Below are positions 35,501 to 45,000 of a DNA stretch of 64,000 bases, one piece after another (the stretch's first letter is position 1; every line of letters begins with the position of its first letter). This stretch comes from Chaetorhynchus papuensis (Eukaryota; Chordata; Aves; Passeriformes; Rhipiduridae), in NCBI GenBank assembly GCA_013396525.1, contig VWYX01001139.1:1-64000 (forward strand), written 5' to 3'. The notes under the pieces were generated by a model. It saw only the letters and a list, made by a program, of their open reading frames with translations. It was not told the origin of the DNA and did no database searches. Made by a program: the position numbers and the translations under genes.

Positions 35501-38500
35501 CTTTGCCCTTCTGTCAATATCCCTCTTCCTCATGCAAGGTTTTTCTGGTTGTCCTTTATAAGGTTCCCTGGAACTGCTTGACATTCGGATCTTTCGATCA
35601 GCATCTGGGCGCTTGTTTCTGTCAGATCTCTGATACTCCTCAGTCTTGTATTCTGACACTGGCTTTCCTTTCGTACTCACTATTCTCTTGTTATTGCTAA
35701 CTGATGAACTGGGAGGCTTTGGCATCATCTGCCTCGAGGAATGCACAGAAGGTTTCTGCCTCTTGCTTTCAGCGTTTTCCATCCTGTCAGTTTTTCTTTT
35801 TGATCCTTAAATAGAAAAAAATATCAAGTTCAGTGTTATTTCCAATATCAAAACAAAAACTGTACAGAGGCTCCTACTTTCCCTATTTTAGGTAATTACC
35901 CTGTTGCAGTCATAGGGACCATCATCCATTTGTAGGTTTTTCAGCAACACTCAAAACTGCTTCTTAGGAACAGCTCATGTTCTAAAACATGTACTTTACT
36001 TCAAAAGAGGTACATGTTTCTTAGATTTTATACATGGAAATGCTAAATTAAATGCTTATAGAATTGGTCTAAAGCCAAATCAACAACTGAGCTGGAATCA
36101 GACCTCGCTACCCCTTTGCTCCACTTCCATCTCACTTCACTGAGCCAAAAAGGACAGTCATTTTCTAACATTAAAGGAATTCAGAACAAGCCAGATTCAG
36201 CAACTGCTCTTGATTCAAAAGGAAACGGACTTGACTGTTTGCTTGGAAGGTCAGGTGAAAAAGCATATGTCCATGAAATAAAGACTTTTGGAACTCATTC
36301 AATCTTTGAATCAAGTTATAAAATCCACTACTTCAAAGACTTCAACTGTAATAAGACAGACATTTTTTACCATCTATGTTCCTGCAGGATATCCACTACC
36401 ATAGTCACATACCCTTTTTCTCACTTTTGTCTTGCTCACTGTCAGGGTTATACAACTCATCATCCTGGTCAGGAGCATCAGTCAAAATGTCATCCAGAAC
36501 ATTCAGTTCACCATCTGAAAATACACAAAAAGAGTCAAAACCAACCATAAGAAGTCTGGATATGTAAACTACAGAACTAGTATTTACAAACCCAAACATT
36601 TCCTTTAGGGCTACAGATCTGCAACAAAGCAAAAACTGATGTCTTCTTGATTTATATCTACACTTTCAGTTGGAAGGATCAAGCAGGGAAAATAAAAGAA
36701 TTAAAATATGTCACAAGATGCATTTAGACCTCTAAACAAGGTCCAAGTTGGCTCCTCATGTCACACAAGCTTTTCAGGAAAGCTGACCTACAAAAGAAAG
36801 TTGAACATAAAAGGTTGTACAAAATTTTAGAAAAAGGGTGACAGGAGATAGTCTGAGTCCCATTAGTAAAGAGGAAGGACACATATCTCTGCAAAATTCT
36901 GAAACCTGCACATTGAACTACCTCTCTTCCACTATTTTTGTTGTCATTGCTGGGTTAGAAGGGTGGGTTTTGTGATTCATTTACAAATAAAAAAAAACCA
37001 ATGGGGAAAGCAGTACTTATTTGCTGCCTAATTAACTCTGAGCTGCTGTGGAAATAACCCTCACAACTTGATCAAAAGGGCAAGCGTTAAAGAAAATTCA
37101 TGCCAGAAGCAGTAAATGACCACACTTGGTCACAAAACTTTTAAAATCTGTCACTGTTTCTGGCTGTTTCACTTTGCTTGAAACCAACGGGGATATATGG
37201 TGACTCTAGCAGAAGGAGGATTCACCAGCTTTAAAGAAGCAGATCTACATTCCAAGCACTTTAAAAAGTAAGAGTGAACTCAGCGTGCAAAGGGAAAAAT
37301 AAAAGAGGTATTGATTTTGGAATCTCATGTTTCTTCTCCAAAATTCTTACTTCTTTCCATTTTGTGATTGATTGTATTTTCTGTGCTCAGGAAAAAGAAA
37401 GCAGAGCAAACTCCAAGGATTCAGCAGGTTGACAATATCCATAGTAGATGCAGGTAAGGACTCCTGTACTGCATGAAACTGGGGTAATGCAGCAAATTAA
37501 GTCCTCCTGAGTTTGGCAGCTCATCTATCTCAAAATCTTGAGCTGAGCCACAAAAGAAGTTTTACAGCGTGATGTTAAAAAAAAAAACCCCAAACATCAT
37601 TCACATTATATTAAAAAAAAAACCCAGTTAGGATTGTAACTGTCTCCCTACTATATACTACCAAATCTGAAGTCAGCATATATGCTAACTTTCCTGCTGG
37701 CACTTCTCCACATCTTTGGTGGAAGGGGAATGCAGAAGTGATCCCTGGACTTCTCAGCTGGTGTGTCTAATGCAAAGGAAATGGTGCAGAGAGAAGTGGA
37801 TCAAACCTTTCCCTGGCAGTTTTACAGTTAGCAGGCATTTAAATGCAACACGAACTTGCATCATAATTCTCTTGGGAACAGCCCCTTATGTTTGTAGACA
37901 CCTATACATCTACAGCAAATATTCTTGCTGTTACTGATAAATATATGAGAGTCAGATTCATGGCTGTGCAACTGCCAAACACGGGATGCAATTTCCTGGC
38001 TTGCAATTTCCTGGCTTGCATTCTGGTTGCCCACAGGAAGCTTGGCAAGTCCAGAGCACAAGATTTTTTTACTGGACACTAATGAAAAAGAGGTGCACCA
38101 GGATTAGGAAATTAAACATATCGTCCATCTCAGATCACAGAACTTGAACCTTAGATTTGTTTCCCTCTTAGTGAGACAACAGCATACTCAAATAAACTAC
38201 ATTTAACCTACCTACTGCCATAGCATTCAGAGGTGCTAAAAGACTCCTGTATCAGCTCATTAGGAAATAAATGAAAAGGAAAATGTAACAGAAAATGCAG
38301 GTCTGACACATACTCTCTCCTAAATCCCTTCCAGGTTAGATGGGCCTCATTTGCAGCTGGAACCTTGAACAAGGGTGCAAGAGACAGGAGAGGGAGGAGT
38401 TCCCCCATCCCCTTCTATAGGCACATCTACCTGACTTGTTTAGAAACACATTTCCAGATTTATTCAGCAGCCTGCTTCCTGTCTCTCACCTGCACTGGAT

Positions 38501-40349
38501 ACACTGCTCGACTGACTTGCACAAGGTGATTCCTCTTACTGAACTGCCACTGTCAGTGTTCAACCTGAAGGGCTAAATTATCTCAGAGAGGTATCAGGAA
38601 AAACAAAAAAGCAGAAACAGAAAATGGCAGAGGACAGGTACTCTACGGTCCATCACCACTGAAGAGGGAGGGACCAAATGCGTTCTTTCCATGACAGATA
38701 CTCCCCACAGGGTTCTCCTGCCACTTGCCTTTTGTGGGATCCTTCCACAAACAAATTTAACTCACCCAAAACAGCAGGAAGGTAGCCTGGGAGGCCATTT
38801 CCTCTGCTGGCCAGGAGCGTTAGATCTATTGGAAGGGTCCAAGCAAAAATCTGATTTGGTACACAAAAGAAATAAGACCCTGTGATTTCACACGAAACAG
38901 GTCTGCAAGCTTTATTTCTGCTTTTTTAAGTGATAAAATAGCATTTCTCTTCCAATGGAAGCCTTTCAGTTCAGTTGCAAACAAATGTGCATCAACACCT
39001 GCTAGTCAGTCAAAATAACCCCTTTCACACGAGAAATAACTAAAAGCAAATTAAAGTAAAAACGTAATTTGATCATTGGCAGTGACTAAAAAACACTAAC
39101 CAAAAAAAAATTCAAGCCCGACTAGATAAATAATTATATGAATAGAAATTTATAGATGGCAACAGCAAACATTTCAAATTCACTGCTCATCCACAGTGGC
39201 AGATCAGATCTGTTTCAACACAACCTGACCATAACCTAATCTACCAGTCTTACAATAATGTCGTTAAGGATCAAGCACCACCAATAATTTTATTTATCAG
39301 TTCTAACAAAATCTACTGGGAATTTTCCATGTCATATAGTTCCACAATAATAATTAGACAGCAAACTCTTACCACTCTGACAAAGTCATTTTGTGGACAC
39401 ATATCCTGCAAAAAGCTTTACACAAAGCATATTCTCCACAGAAATCCAAATGAACTAAACCAAGCCATAATACCCTAGTGATACTTTACCCTTTTTATAA
39501 CTCTACAACTCTATACACTAACCACCAAACGGCAATCTGCTCCACCTAACTTTGGTTTTGCTTCTTAAAGAGGCTATTTTCTGAGGATTGACTGATATAA
39601 TCTCACAGATAACATGCGGATCACTTCAGCTTCCATGTATAGCGGTAGTCAGTTTTAAGAGCTGTGATTCTATTATTCGAGACTAATTATCCCAGAGTAA
39701 CGACTCTGAAAACGTCCGATTTATCTTACTGAAAATTATTTATCCACAGTGCCCAGAAATCACAGCTGACTGCAAAAAGCCGAGCAATGACCGCGAAAAT
39801 CAGATTCCAACACCAGTTTCTGCTTACTAAAGTAACTACATCACTCCACAGAATCCTGCAAAAAAACCCAAAATCAAAACGGCCTAGTCGTCCAAGCAGA
39901 AATAAAAAGCCGCAATAAAAATAGCAAATACTTTCTGCGAAAAGACAACCAGCAGTAACTCGCTGTCGATAACGTAAAACTTACGGCCCACGAACTTCTC
40001 CCTCTTCCTGCTGCTCGAGTCACCTTGCCCCGAGCCCGCTGCCGCCGGGACACCACAGTATGAGGGGCCCTATTACCTCCAGCTCCCCAGCAAAACACAG
40101 GGAGCACTTCCGCAAAAAAATCATCCTCGAAGAGCCACTCCTGACCCCGCCACCCCTCCGCTCTCCTGGAGGAGACGTCCGTCCCCTGGGGTGAAGGCCC
40201 AGCACCAGCTTCCAAGGTGGCCCCGCGGAAGGGGGAAGGCTCGGGCGGGGGCCCGATCGCCACCCGCGCCTTCCCCCTTCCCCGGCGCCTAACGCCTGCC
40301 CCCCCCTCTACCGCCACGTACCCTTCTCATCCCGGCTATCCGTCGCCAT
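20367..40349 (-). CDS. YTHDC1: YTHDC1, nuclear m6A reader (17 coding exons)
   Basis: YTHDC1 binds N6-methyladenosine in nuclear RNA through its YTH domain and acts in splicing, export and chromatin-linked RNA regulation. In transcript order the coding exons are 40349-40322, 36514-36413, 35805-35477, 35348-34994, 33735-33646, 33128-33075, 32466-32372, 30531-30423, 30322-30205, 29323-29239, 27343-27177, 24688-24606, 23174-23138, 23045-23006, 22902-22840, 21364-21230 and 20591-20367. They total 2115 nt, 704 residues plus TAA, and every junction keeps phase. The order is an acidic and Ser-rich N-terminus, an E/D-rich tract in exon 4, the YTH domain (about residues 332-469), a Pro/His/Tyr-rich segment, and an RD/RE-rich tail. 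Trp354 and Trp405 correspond to the human m6A cage residues Trp377 and Trp428. Human YTHDC1 is 727 residues; the difference lies mainly in the acidic tract. Confidence 0.97.
21230..21364 (-). CDS. YTHDC1: YTHDC1 coding exon 16 (Pro/His/Tyr-rich)
   Basis: A 135-bp exon reading [20 protein letters not shown], then [20 protein letters not shown] and RDKRV. Acceptor ctttcttgtag, donor gtaagt. Confidence 0.95.
22840..22902 (-). CDS. YTHDC1: YTHDC1 coding exon 15
   Basis: A 63-bp exon reading [20 protein letters not shown] and then M, between acceptor cattttag and donor gtttgt. It is in phase 0 on both sides and so can be skipped without a frameshift. Confidence 0.93.
23006..23045 (-). CDS. YTHDC1: YTHDC1 coding exon 14 (40-bp microexon)
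   Basis: It reads [14 protein letters not shown] across the junction, between acceptor ctattcccaacag and donor gtaagt. Conserved in YTHDC1. Confidence 0.92.
23138..23174 (-). CDS. YTHDC1: YTHDC1 coding exon 13 (37-bp microexon)
   Basis: It reads [12 protein letters not shown] across the junction, between acceptor gttcgaacag and donor gtaagg. The sequence corresponds to the human GYLKDPRYQEVD segment. Confidence 0.9.
24606..24688 (-). CDS. YTHDC1: YTHDC1 coding exon 12
   Basis: It reads [20 protein letters not shown] and then PEFHQRP after acceptor taatttgtgtag. Donor gttaat. It follows a 2.5-kb intron. Confidence 0.94.
24689..27176 (-). other. YTHDC1: YTHDC1 intron 11 (2.5 kb)
   Basis: Intron between the last YTH-domain exon and exon 12. 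It has GT-AG ends. An antisense open frame of 136 codons at 25972-26382 has no splice context or recognisable family and is not called. Confidence 0.6.
27177..27343 (-). CDS. YTHDC1: YTHDC1 coding exon 11 (end of YTH domain)
   Basis: It reads [20 protein letters not shown], then [20 protein letters not shown] and RDPVRDVG. It closes the YTH domain and enters an Arg-rich region. Donor gttaga. Confidence 0.95.
27890..28500 (+). repeat. Ancient CR1-type LINE remnant in YTHDC1 intron 10
   Basis: Phrases such as 'ccggctgcagttgtgcccct', 'gcatctcaaaaaatag', 'agcttcaaagcaaggcacca' and 'acaagaacttgggccatcaa' follow, in order, the 3' part of old CR1 families found in reptiles and birds, with many mutations. 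Boundaries are approximate. It is antisense to YTHDC1. Confidence 0.65.
29239..29323 (-). CDS. YTHDC1: YTHDC1 coding exon 10 (YTH domain)
   Basis: It reads [20 protein letters not shown] and then VKIGRDGQ. Acceptor gcatatttag, donor gtttgt, a weaker donor than its neighbours. Confidence 0.95.
30205..30322 (-). CDS. YTHDC1: YTHDC1 coding exon 9 (YTH domain, second cage Trp)
   Basis: It reads [20 protein letters not shown] and then [19 protein letters not shown]. Trp405 in I-H-W-V-L is the second cage residue. Donor gtaaat. Confidence 0.96.
30423..30531 (-). CDS. YTHDC1: YTHDC1 coding exon 8 (YTH domain, first cage Trp)
   Basis: It reads [20 protein letters not shown] and then [16 protein letters not shown]. 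Trp354 in G-V-W-S-T is the first m6A cage tryptophan. Acceptor ctgttttag, donor gtaagg. Confidence 0.95.
32372..32466 (-). CDS. YTHDC1: YTHDC1 coding exon 7 (start of YTH domain)
   Basis: It reads [20 protein letters not shown] and then [16 protein letters not shown] lies in the RNA-binding face of the domain. Acceptor gttttcttttcag, donor gtatgt. The Ser in DASFF appears to replace an Arg in the human protein. Confidence 0.95.
33075..33128 (-). CDS. YTHDC1: YTHDC1 coding exon 6
   Basis: A 54-bp exon reading [18 protein letters not shown], leading into the YTH domain. Donor gtatca. It keeps phase 1 on both sides, so it could be skipped without a frameshift. Confidence 0.92.
33646..33735 (-). 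CDS. YTHDC1: YTHDC1 coding exon 5
   Basis: A 90-bp exon reading [20 protein letters not shown] and then [10 protein letters not shown]. It has a basic nuclear-localisation-like start. Acceptor tttcttttag, donor gtattc. Confidence 0.93.
34994..35348 (-). CDS. YTHDC1: YTHDC1 coding exon 4 (acidic tract)
   Basis: A 355-bp exon after acceptor ttaaacatcag. It reads [20 protein letters not shown], then a long Glu/Asp run, then [20 protein letters not shown]. The E/D run is shorter than in human YTHDC1 as I recall it. Donor gtaggc. Confidence 0.95.
35477..35805 (-). CDS. YTHDC1: YTHDC1 coding exon 3
   Basis: A 329-bp exon. It starts [19 protein letters not shown], includes [20 protein letters not shown], and ends [12 protein letters not shown] at donor gtatta. 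It is basic and Ser-rich, with nuclear-localisation-like K/R clusters. Confidence 0.95.
36413..36514 (-). CDS. YTHDC1: YTHDC1 coding exon 2
   Basis: Acceptor gtgtattttcag and donor gtatgt. It reads [20 protein letters not shown] and then [14 protein letters not shown], an acidic segment conserved in vertebrates. Confidence 0.95.
36515..40321 (-). other. YTHDC1: YTHDC1 intron 1 (3.8 kb)
   Basis: First intron, running from the CpG island into AT-rich sequence. A 15-bp unit is tandemly duplicated at 37988-38017. No exon or recognised repeat family was seen. Confidence 0.6.
40322..40349 (-). CDS. YTHDC1: YTHDC1 coding exon 1
   Basis: MATDSRDEK plus one base, with start codon at 40349-40347 and donor gtacgt. 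It lies in the CpG island, and its sequence matches the conserved YTHDC1 N-terminus. Confidence 0.9.
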
Positions 40350-40476
40350 CCCGCCGCCGCGACGAGCGCCTAAGATGGAGGCTCCCTCTTCCTGCACGTA
40401 GCGCTTCCCTCTTCCCACAGGGCGCCGCTTTGTTTACGCTCCTCGCGTCAGAGCGCGCCGCGGGAGGGCGGGCGCG

Positions 40477-40486
40477 GCGCATGCGC
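40477..40486. promoter_or_regulatory. NRF1-type palindromic site
   Basis: GCGCATGCGC, the core NRF1 palindrome, lies 128 bases upstream of the YTHDC1 start codon inside the CpG island. Confidence 0.6.
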
Positions 40487-40805
40487 GGCCCGGGGTGCTG
40501 AGGGCGCAGCCGCCATGTTCGTCCCTGGCAGGACCCTGAGCTGTGCAACCCTGGGTGGGGAAACAGGTGTAGGAAAAGGAGAAGGTTTCTGCCCTCTCGG
40601 AAGTGCGGGAAGCTCGCATTTCTCAGCGTGCCCGTGCTGTTGTGACAGCGGTGTGTGATGTTGGAGCCCTTTCTGAGAGTCTTGAGTGGGACAAAGTAAC
40701 AGTGCTTAGTTAACCCGTGGTGTTGGGCATTGCTGTTCCCCGGTTTTCTCTTGTCTTTTACCTTTTTTTTTTCCTTCTCATTGTTTTTTTTCTTTCTCCT
40801 GGCAA

Positions 40806-41267
40806 TCAGGCCAGTTCAGAGGAGGGTCACCAAGCTGATGAGGGGGCTGGAGCACCTCTCCTATGAGGGAAGGCTGAAAGAGTTGGGATTGTTCAGCCTA
40901 GAGAAGACTTTGGGGTGAGCTGCTTGTGGTCTTGCAGTACTTGAAGGGAGTCTATAAGAAAGATGGCGAGAGACTTCTTATTAGGACATGTAGGGCTAGG
41001 ACAAGGGGGAATGGCTTCAAAATGAAAGAGAGTAGGTTTAGATTATATATCAGGAAGAAATTTTTTGCGGTGAGAGTGGTGAGACACTGGAACAGGCTGC
41101 CCAGAGAAGCTGTGTGTGCCCCATCTCTGGAAGTGTTCAAGGGCAGGTTAGATGGAGCCCTGAGCAACCCGGTCTAGTGGAAGGTGTCCCTGCCCATGGC
41201 AGTAGGACTGGAACTGGATGACCTTTAAGGTCAATTCCAACCCAAACCATTCTGTGATTCTATGAAA
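40806..41267 (+). repeat. CR1 LINE 3' fragment, copy 1 near the YTHDC1 promoter
   Basis: Typical avian CR1 3' sequence: 'aggccagttcagaggagggt', 'gagcacctctcctatgaggg', 'gagacactggaacaggctgc' and 'ttctgtgattctatgaa' at the end. It is a 5'-truncated fragment of about 460 bp. Confidence 0.92.
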
Positions 41268-41436
41268 TATGAAACAAGTGTGCTTTAGCCATCCAAATAA
41301 CTTTAAAAATAAATTTTGGTTTAGAGTATCACCCTTTTCTACCATAACGTAGGTGGAAATTTTACCACCTCATCTTAGTTGCCCTTTCAGGCAGCTTATG
41401 AAGAAGCTTGGGCACTAAGTTGCATTTGGTAGGTTA

Positions 41437-42018
41437 CCAGTATGTACAGGACAACCAGGGGATCAGGCCACAGCACGGGTTTAGTAAAGGCAGGTCCTTC
41501 TTGACTAACCTGATCTCCTTTTATGACCAGGTGACCTGCCCATTGGATGAGGGAAAGGTTGTGGATGTGTCTGCATGGACTTCAGTAAAACCTTTGATGC
41601 TCTGTCTCACAGCATTCTTCTGGAGAAGCTGGCAACCCATGGCTCACCCAAAAGAACAGGAGGCTCAGGGGAGAACTTGTTGTTTTCTACAGCTATATGA
41701 AAAAAAGTTATTGTGCAGGGCAGATTGGCCCCTTCTCCCAGGCAAGTATCAGCAGGATGAGAGGAAATGGCCTCACGCTGTGCCAGGGAAGGTTGAGGTT
41801 GGATATTGGGAAGAATTTTTTCACGGGAAGGTTAGTTAAGCATTGGAATGAGCTGCCCAGGGAGGTGGTACAGTCACCACCCCTGGAGGCATTAAAAAAA
41901 TGACTGGACATGGCACTTAGTGCTGCAGTGTAGTTGACATGGTGCTAATTGGTCAAAGGTTGGACTCGATAATCTTGGAGGTCTTTTCCAACCTTAATGA
42001 TTCCATGATTCCATGATT
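41437..42018 (+). repeat. CR1 LINE fragment, copy 2, with internal deletion
   Basis: The first part translates as a decayed reverse-transcriptase segment (HGFSKGRSFLTNLISFYDQV). The copy then jumps to 3'-end sequence ('gaatgagctgcccagggagg', 'gtcttttccaaccttaatga') and ends in ATTCCATG repeats. The pol and 3' parts lie closer than in a full element, so an internal deletion is inferred. Confidence 0.85.
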
Positions 42019-45000
42019 AGGGCTGTGTGTAATTTGCAATTATAAAGTAAGAGCTTGTTTTGTCCACTATGGTAGTTTATATGTTTATATCCTATTACCT
42101 GACATGCTGCTGTTACAAATGCTCTACCTGCTTTTTTTTTTTTCTCCTTCTTTTTGTCTTTAACTGGAGTAGAGGCATAACGAGGTGAGTAATGCAGTAG
42201 ACTATGGGATAACTTTGGTTTTAAGGCTGAAGGTGTTCGCTCGAGTAGCCTGATAGGTGCAGCCAGTCAGCTAAATGCCTTGAATTCCCCCCTCCAAAAC
42301 AATCCAGTTCCAGGAATCTTCGCTCCTGATATTCAGTGTGTTTGCCTGTGCTCTCAGAGTGGACAGGTTGGTAAAAATGCCTGGTCAGCATAGCAGCTGT
42401 TGGCTAGCTTAAGGAAGCACTTTTCCTTTCCAGTGATGGGGGCTGGAGTGCAGAAGGCACTCTGTAGCACTGCTTGGTGTTGTCTGTCTCACTTCAAAGC
42501 TGTGCAAGCAAAGTCTGAGCAGAGGATGAAAGCACGCCCTGAAGAACTGAAGTGTTTCTGCAGAGAGAGATGATGAAAGATGGAATTATGTGATGAGGTG
42601 AAAATTGTGAGGTGATTGTGAAGTTTTACAGAACAAAATAAAGGTACATATTCTTCCACTTTGTATTGGCGTCTTGATTTGATGAAAGGTGCTTACTACA
42701 CCTGTTGTACTGCTACAACCTGAAACTCGTTCACCAATTATCGCATTTATCTGTTTTCTGGTGTGTTACTTTGTCAAATAGGCAGGACTTGACAGCAGTA
42801 GTTTTGCTGGCACTTAACTTCTTGATTCTGTAGCCAAAGACTGAAGCAATTCTTGTGTGTCTGTTCTGATCACATCGATCATCACTTGGGTAAGCTGCTT
42901 GTGGAGTGACCTTTTAGGGACTGGTGTGCACACAAGTTTTTTTAGCATGTGTTATTTATAAGCACTACCCACGTTTTCTGATTTTACTAGAAATTACTGT
43001 GTGGTATCCACTTTACTGCCTGTGTTGTTACCTGTGGGAAGAAGGTCTGTTTGCATGTGATGCACTAGATGGTGCCGTTAGCACGAGTTTAATGGAAGGG
43101 CACTTCGGCGGGGCTGCTGCTCGCGTCAGTTTTTGTACTTCCCTTTGAATCTGCAGGTGCACCAAGACAGCTTTGGAGAATGCTGTACTTTAAAGCCCAT
43201 CACTGGCCTTTTGGTGGGTTTCATGCCTTTCACATGGGACAAAGTTCAAATATTGGTAGCGTGAGTCCAGCACCTTTCCTGTAGTATGGGTGGTGGGTAT
43301 CTGCAAGTGAGCATAGCTGCTGATGGTTTTTTCAAGGGTGTAATGGCTCTCTATAGACTAAACCATCTCCAGAGGTCCCTTAACCATTCATATGTTTTAT
43401 TATTGATGGGTTCTTGTTCAAGAATTATCGGGCAAGAGAGGCGCCTTAGTGCAGCAAGCAGCTGGTAGCTGTGGCTTCCTGCGTAGATTACAATATAGCA
43501 AATCACTGTGGAAGGGAGGGGGGAAAATGGTGCTAAACTTGGTAGTGAGTTCCCGTTTAGATCTTGCTGTGTCAGAGATTTGATAGATACAGTTATTTAA
43601 AGGGACAGCTAATTGCTTTGCCCAAACCTGTTTTAAAGGAATGTTGAAGAATTCCCTTGGTGTCTGCTGAATGCCTTTCAAAACCAGATTGCTACAGCTG
43701 CTTGGAAGTTCTCCCTTTGAAATAATCTTTATAACATCTTAATATTAGCCCATCTGTCCTTTTTTGTGCAAGTTAACTGCTGATGGACATTCTCTGAAGA
43801 TTGTCTAGTAGGATGGGCCACTACTGTGAAATTGCTAGGGTGGCTGAGAATATCTATGTTCCACATAAGAGACAAATTTGGGCTTGCTCTTATGTCCAGG
43901 CCTTCTGCTTTCTATCAAGGGGCTGAGTGGGAATGGCTGCTGCTTGTTTGAGATGTATTTTTGGAAATTTTTTTTTGTAGCCCTGTTGCAGTCTGTAAAA
44001 CTTGGAACCGTGGAGAACCAAGGATAAGTGGGACTATCACTTTTGTAAAGTAGATTAGTTGTCTAAGATTAAAATGCAAAGTCCACTGCTTTGGAATTTC
44101 TGTTCCAGATCAGAGGATAAGACTTGTTACTGCTTCTGCTCTTATCAAAAGGCAGACTTTTGTGATGCAGGTTAGCAGGGAGCCATCCATGTAGCTGCAG
44201 CCTGGTATTTAAGTCTCTACTGATACACCCATATGTTTGCCTTGTGTTACCCTGTGTGTGATTCTCATAAAGCCTGATACCTTCCAGAATGTATGAGCAC
44301 TAATGCTTTTCATCTGCCTATGACCCCAAAACAGGTGCAGGTTGTAATAAAAATTTTCTCTGCTTTGCTCTAATTCACTTACGCCTAAAAGCCTTTCAAA
44401 AGCCATCCTGTGATGCCTGAGTCTTTTGGCTATGTCAGCCCGTGGAAGGTGTTTACAGTTTTAAAAAATGTTGTGATTTTTCAAGAAAACTTCAGAGAGT
44501 TCTGGGAAACGCTTGTTGGCATAGATATTCATGATGTATTATTTGATTTAATTCCTGATTTGCACTTGAAGTAAGCTGCAGGAGGTGCTGGTGCAGAAGT
44601 ATAACTTCTGTGTGCTTCTTGTTCCCGTGCCTTGGTGCACCGGCAGCTTCCTGTTTACAAGGTAACTGCTGTATTCTGGACTGAGTGTGTGTCAAGGTCA
44701 CGTACTTCAGGCCAGGGAGTTTATTGGATCACGGAGTAACTGCTGTGTAAACAGGAAACTCCCAATAAGGATTACTCAAAAAATTATTTTTAATTAGTAA
44801 GTTAATAAGTTCAAGGGGGGAGGGGGGAAAGGGAAACTTAAGTTCTTGGAAGCCAACAAGATTTTTCCCTGTCTCCCACGAGATATGGGTTTGGCTGCTT
44901 TTCCCATCATTTTTCCTGTTTGTTGCCTGTTTTTTTCCCCTCAGCCTTCGTCCTTCTCCCCCTCTCCCCTTAGGTGAGGTGATTCTTATGCTGATAGTGT

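Larger units (their letters stand above)
40020..40560. promoter_or_regulatory. YTHDC1: CpG-island promoter of YTHDC1
   Basis: A sharp rise in G+C and CpG surrounds coding exon 1. Directly upstream lie a perfect NRF1-type GCGCATGCGC at 40477-40486 and a YY1-type motif (GCCGCCATGTT, 40509-40519). There is no TATA box, which fits a housekeeping promoter. Transcription start sites are probably between about 40350 and 40520 (inference). Confidence 0.8.

Noticed and set aside
41408..41911. Open frames of 143 and 68 codons
   Set aside because: They are decayed CR1 sequence, including a broken reverse-transcriptase segment, and are not a host gene.
44648..44757. 11-bp inverted repeat TTCCTGTTTAC ... 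GTAAACAGGAA flanking a repeated GTAACTGCTGT
   Set aside because: Arms are short, about 90 bases apart, and have no element-like ends; likely chance.
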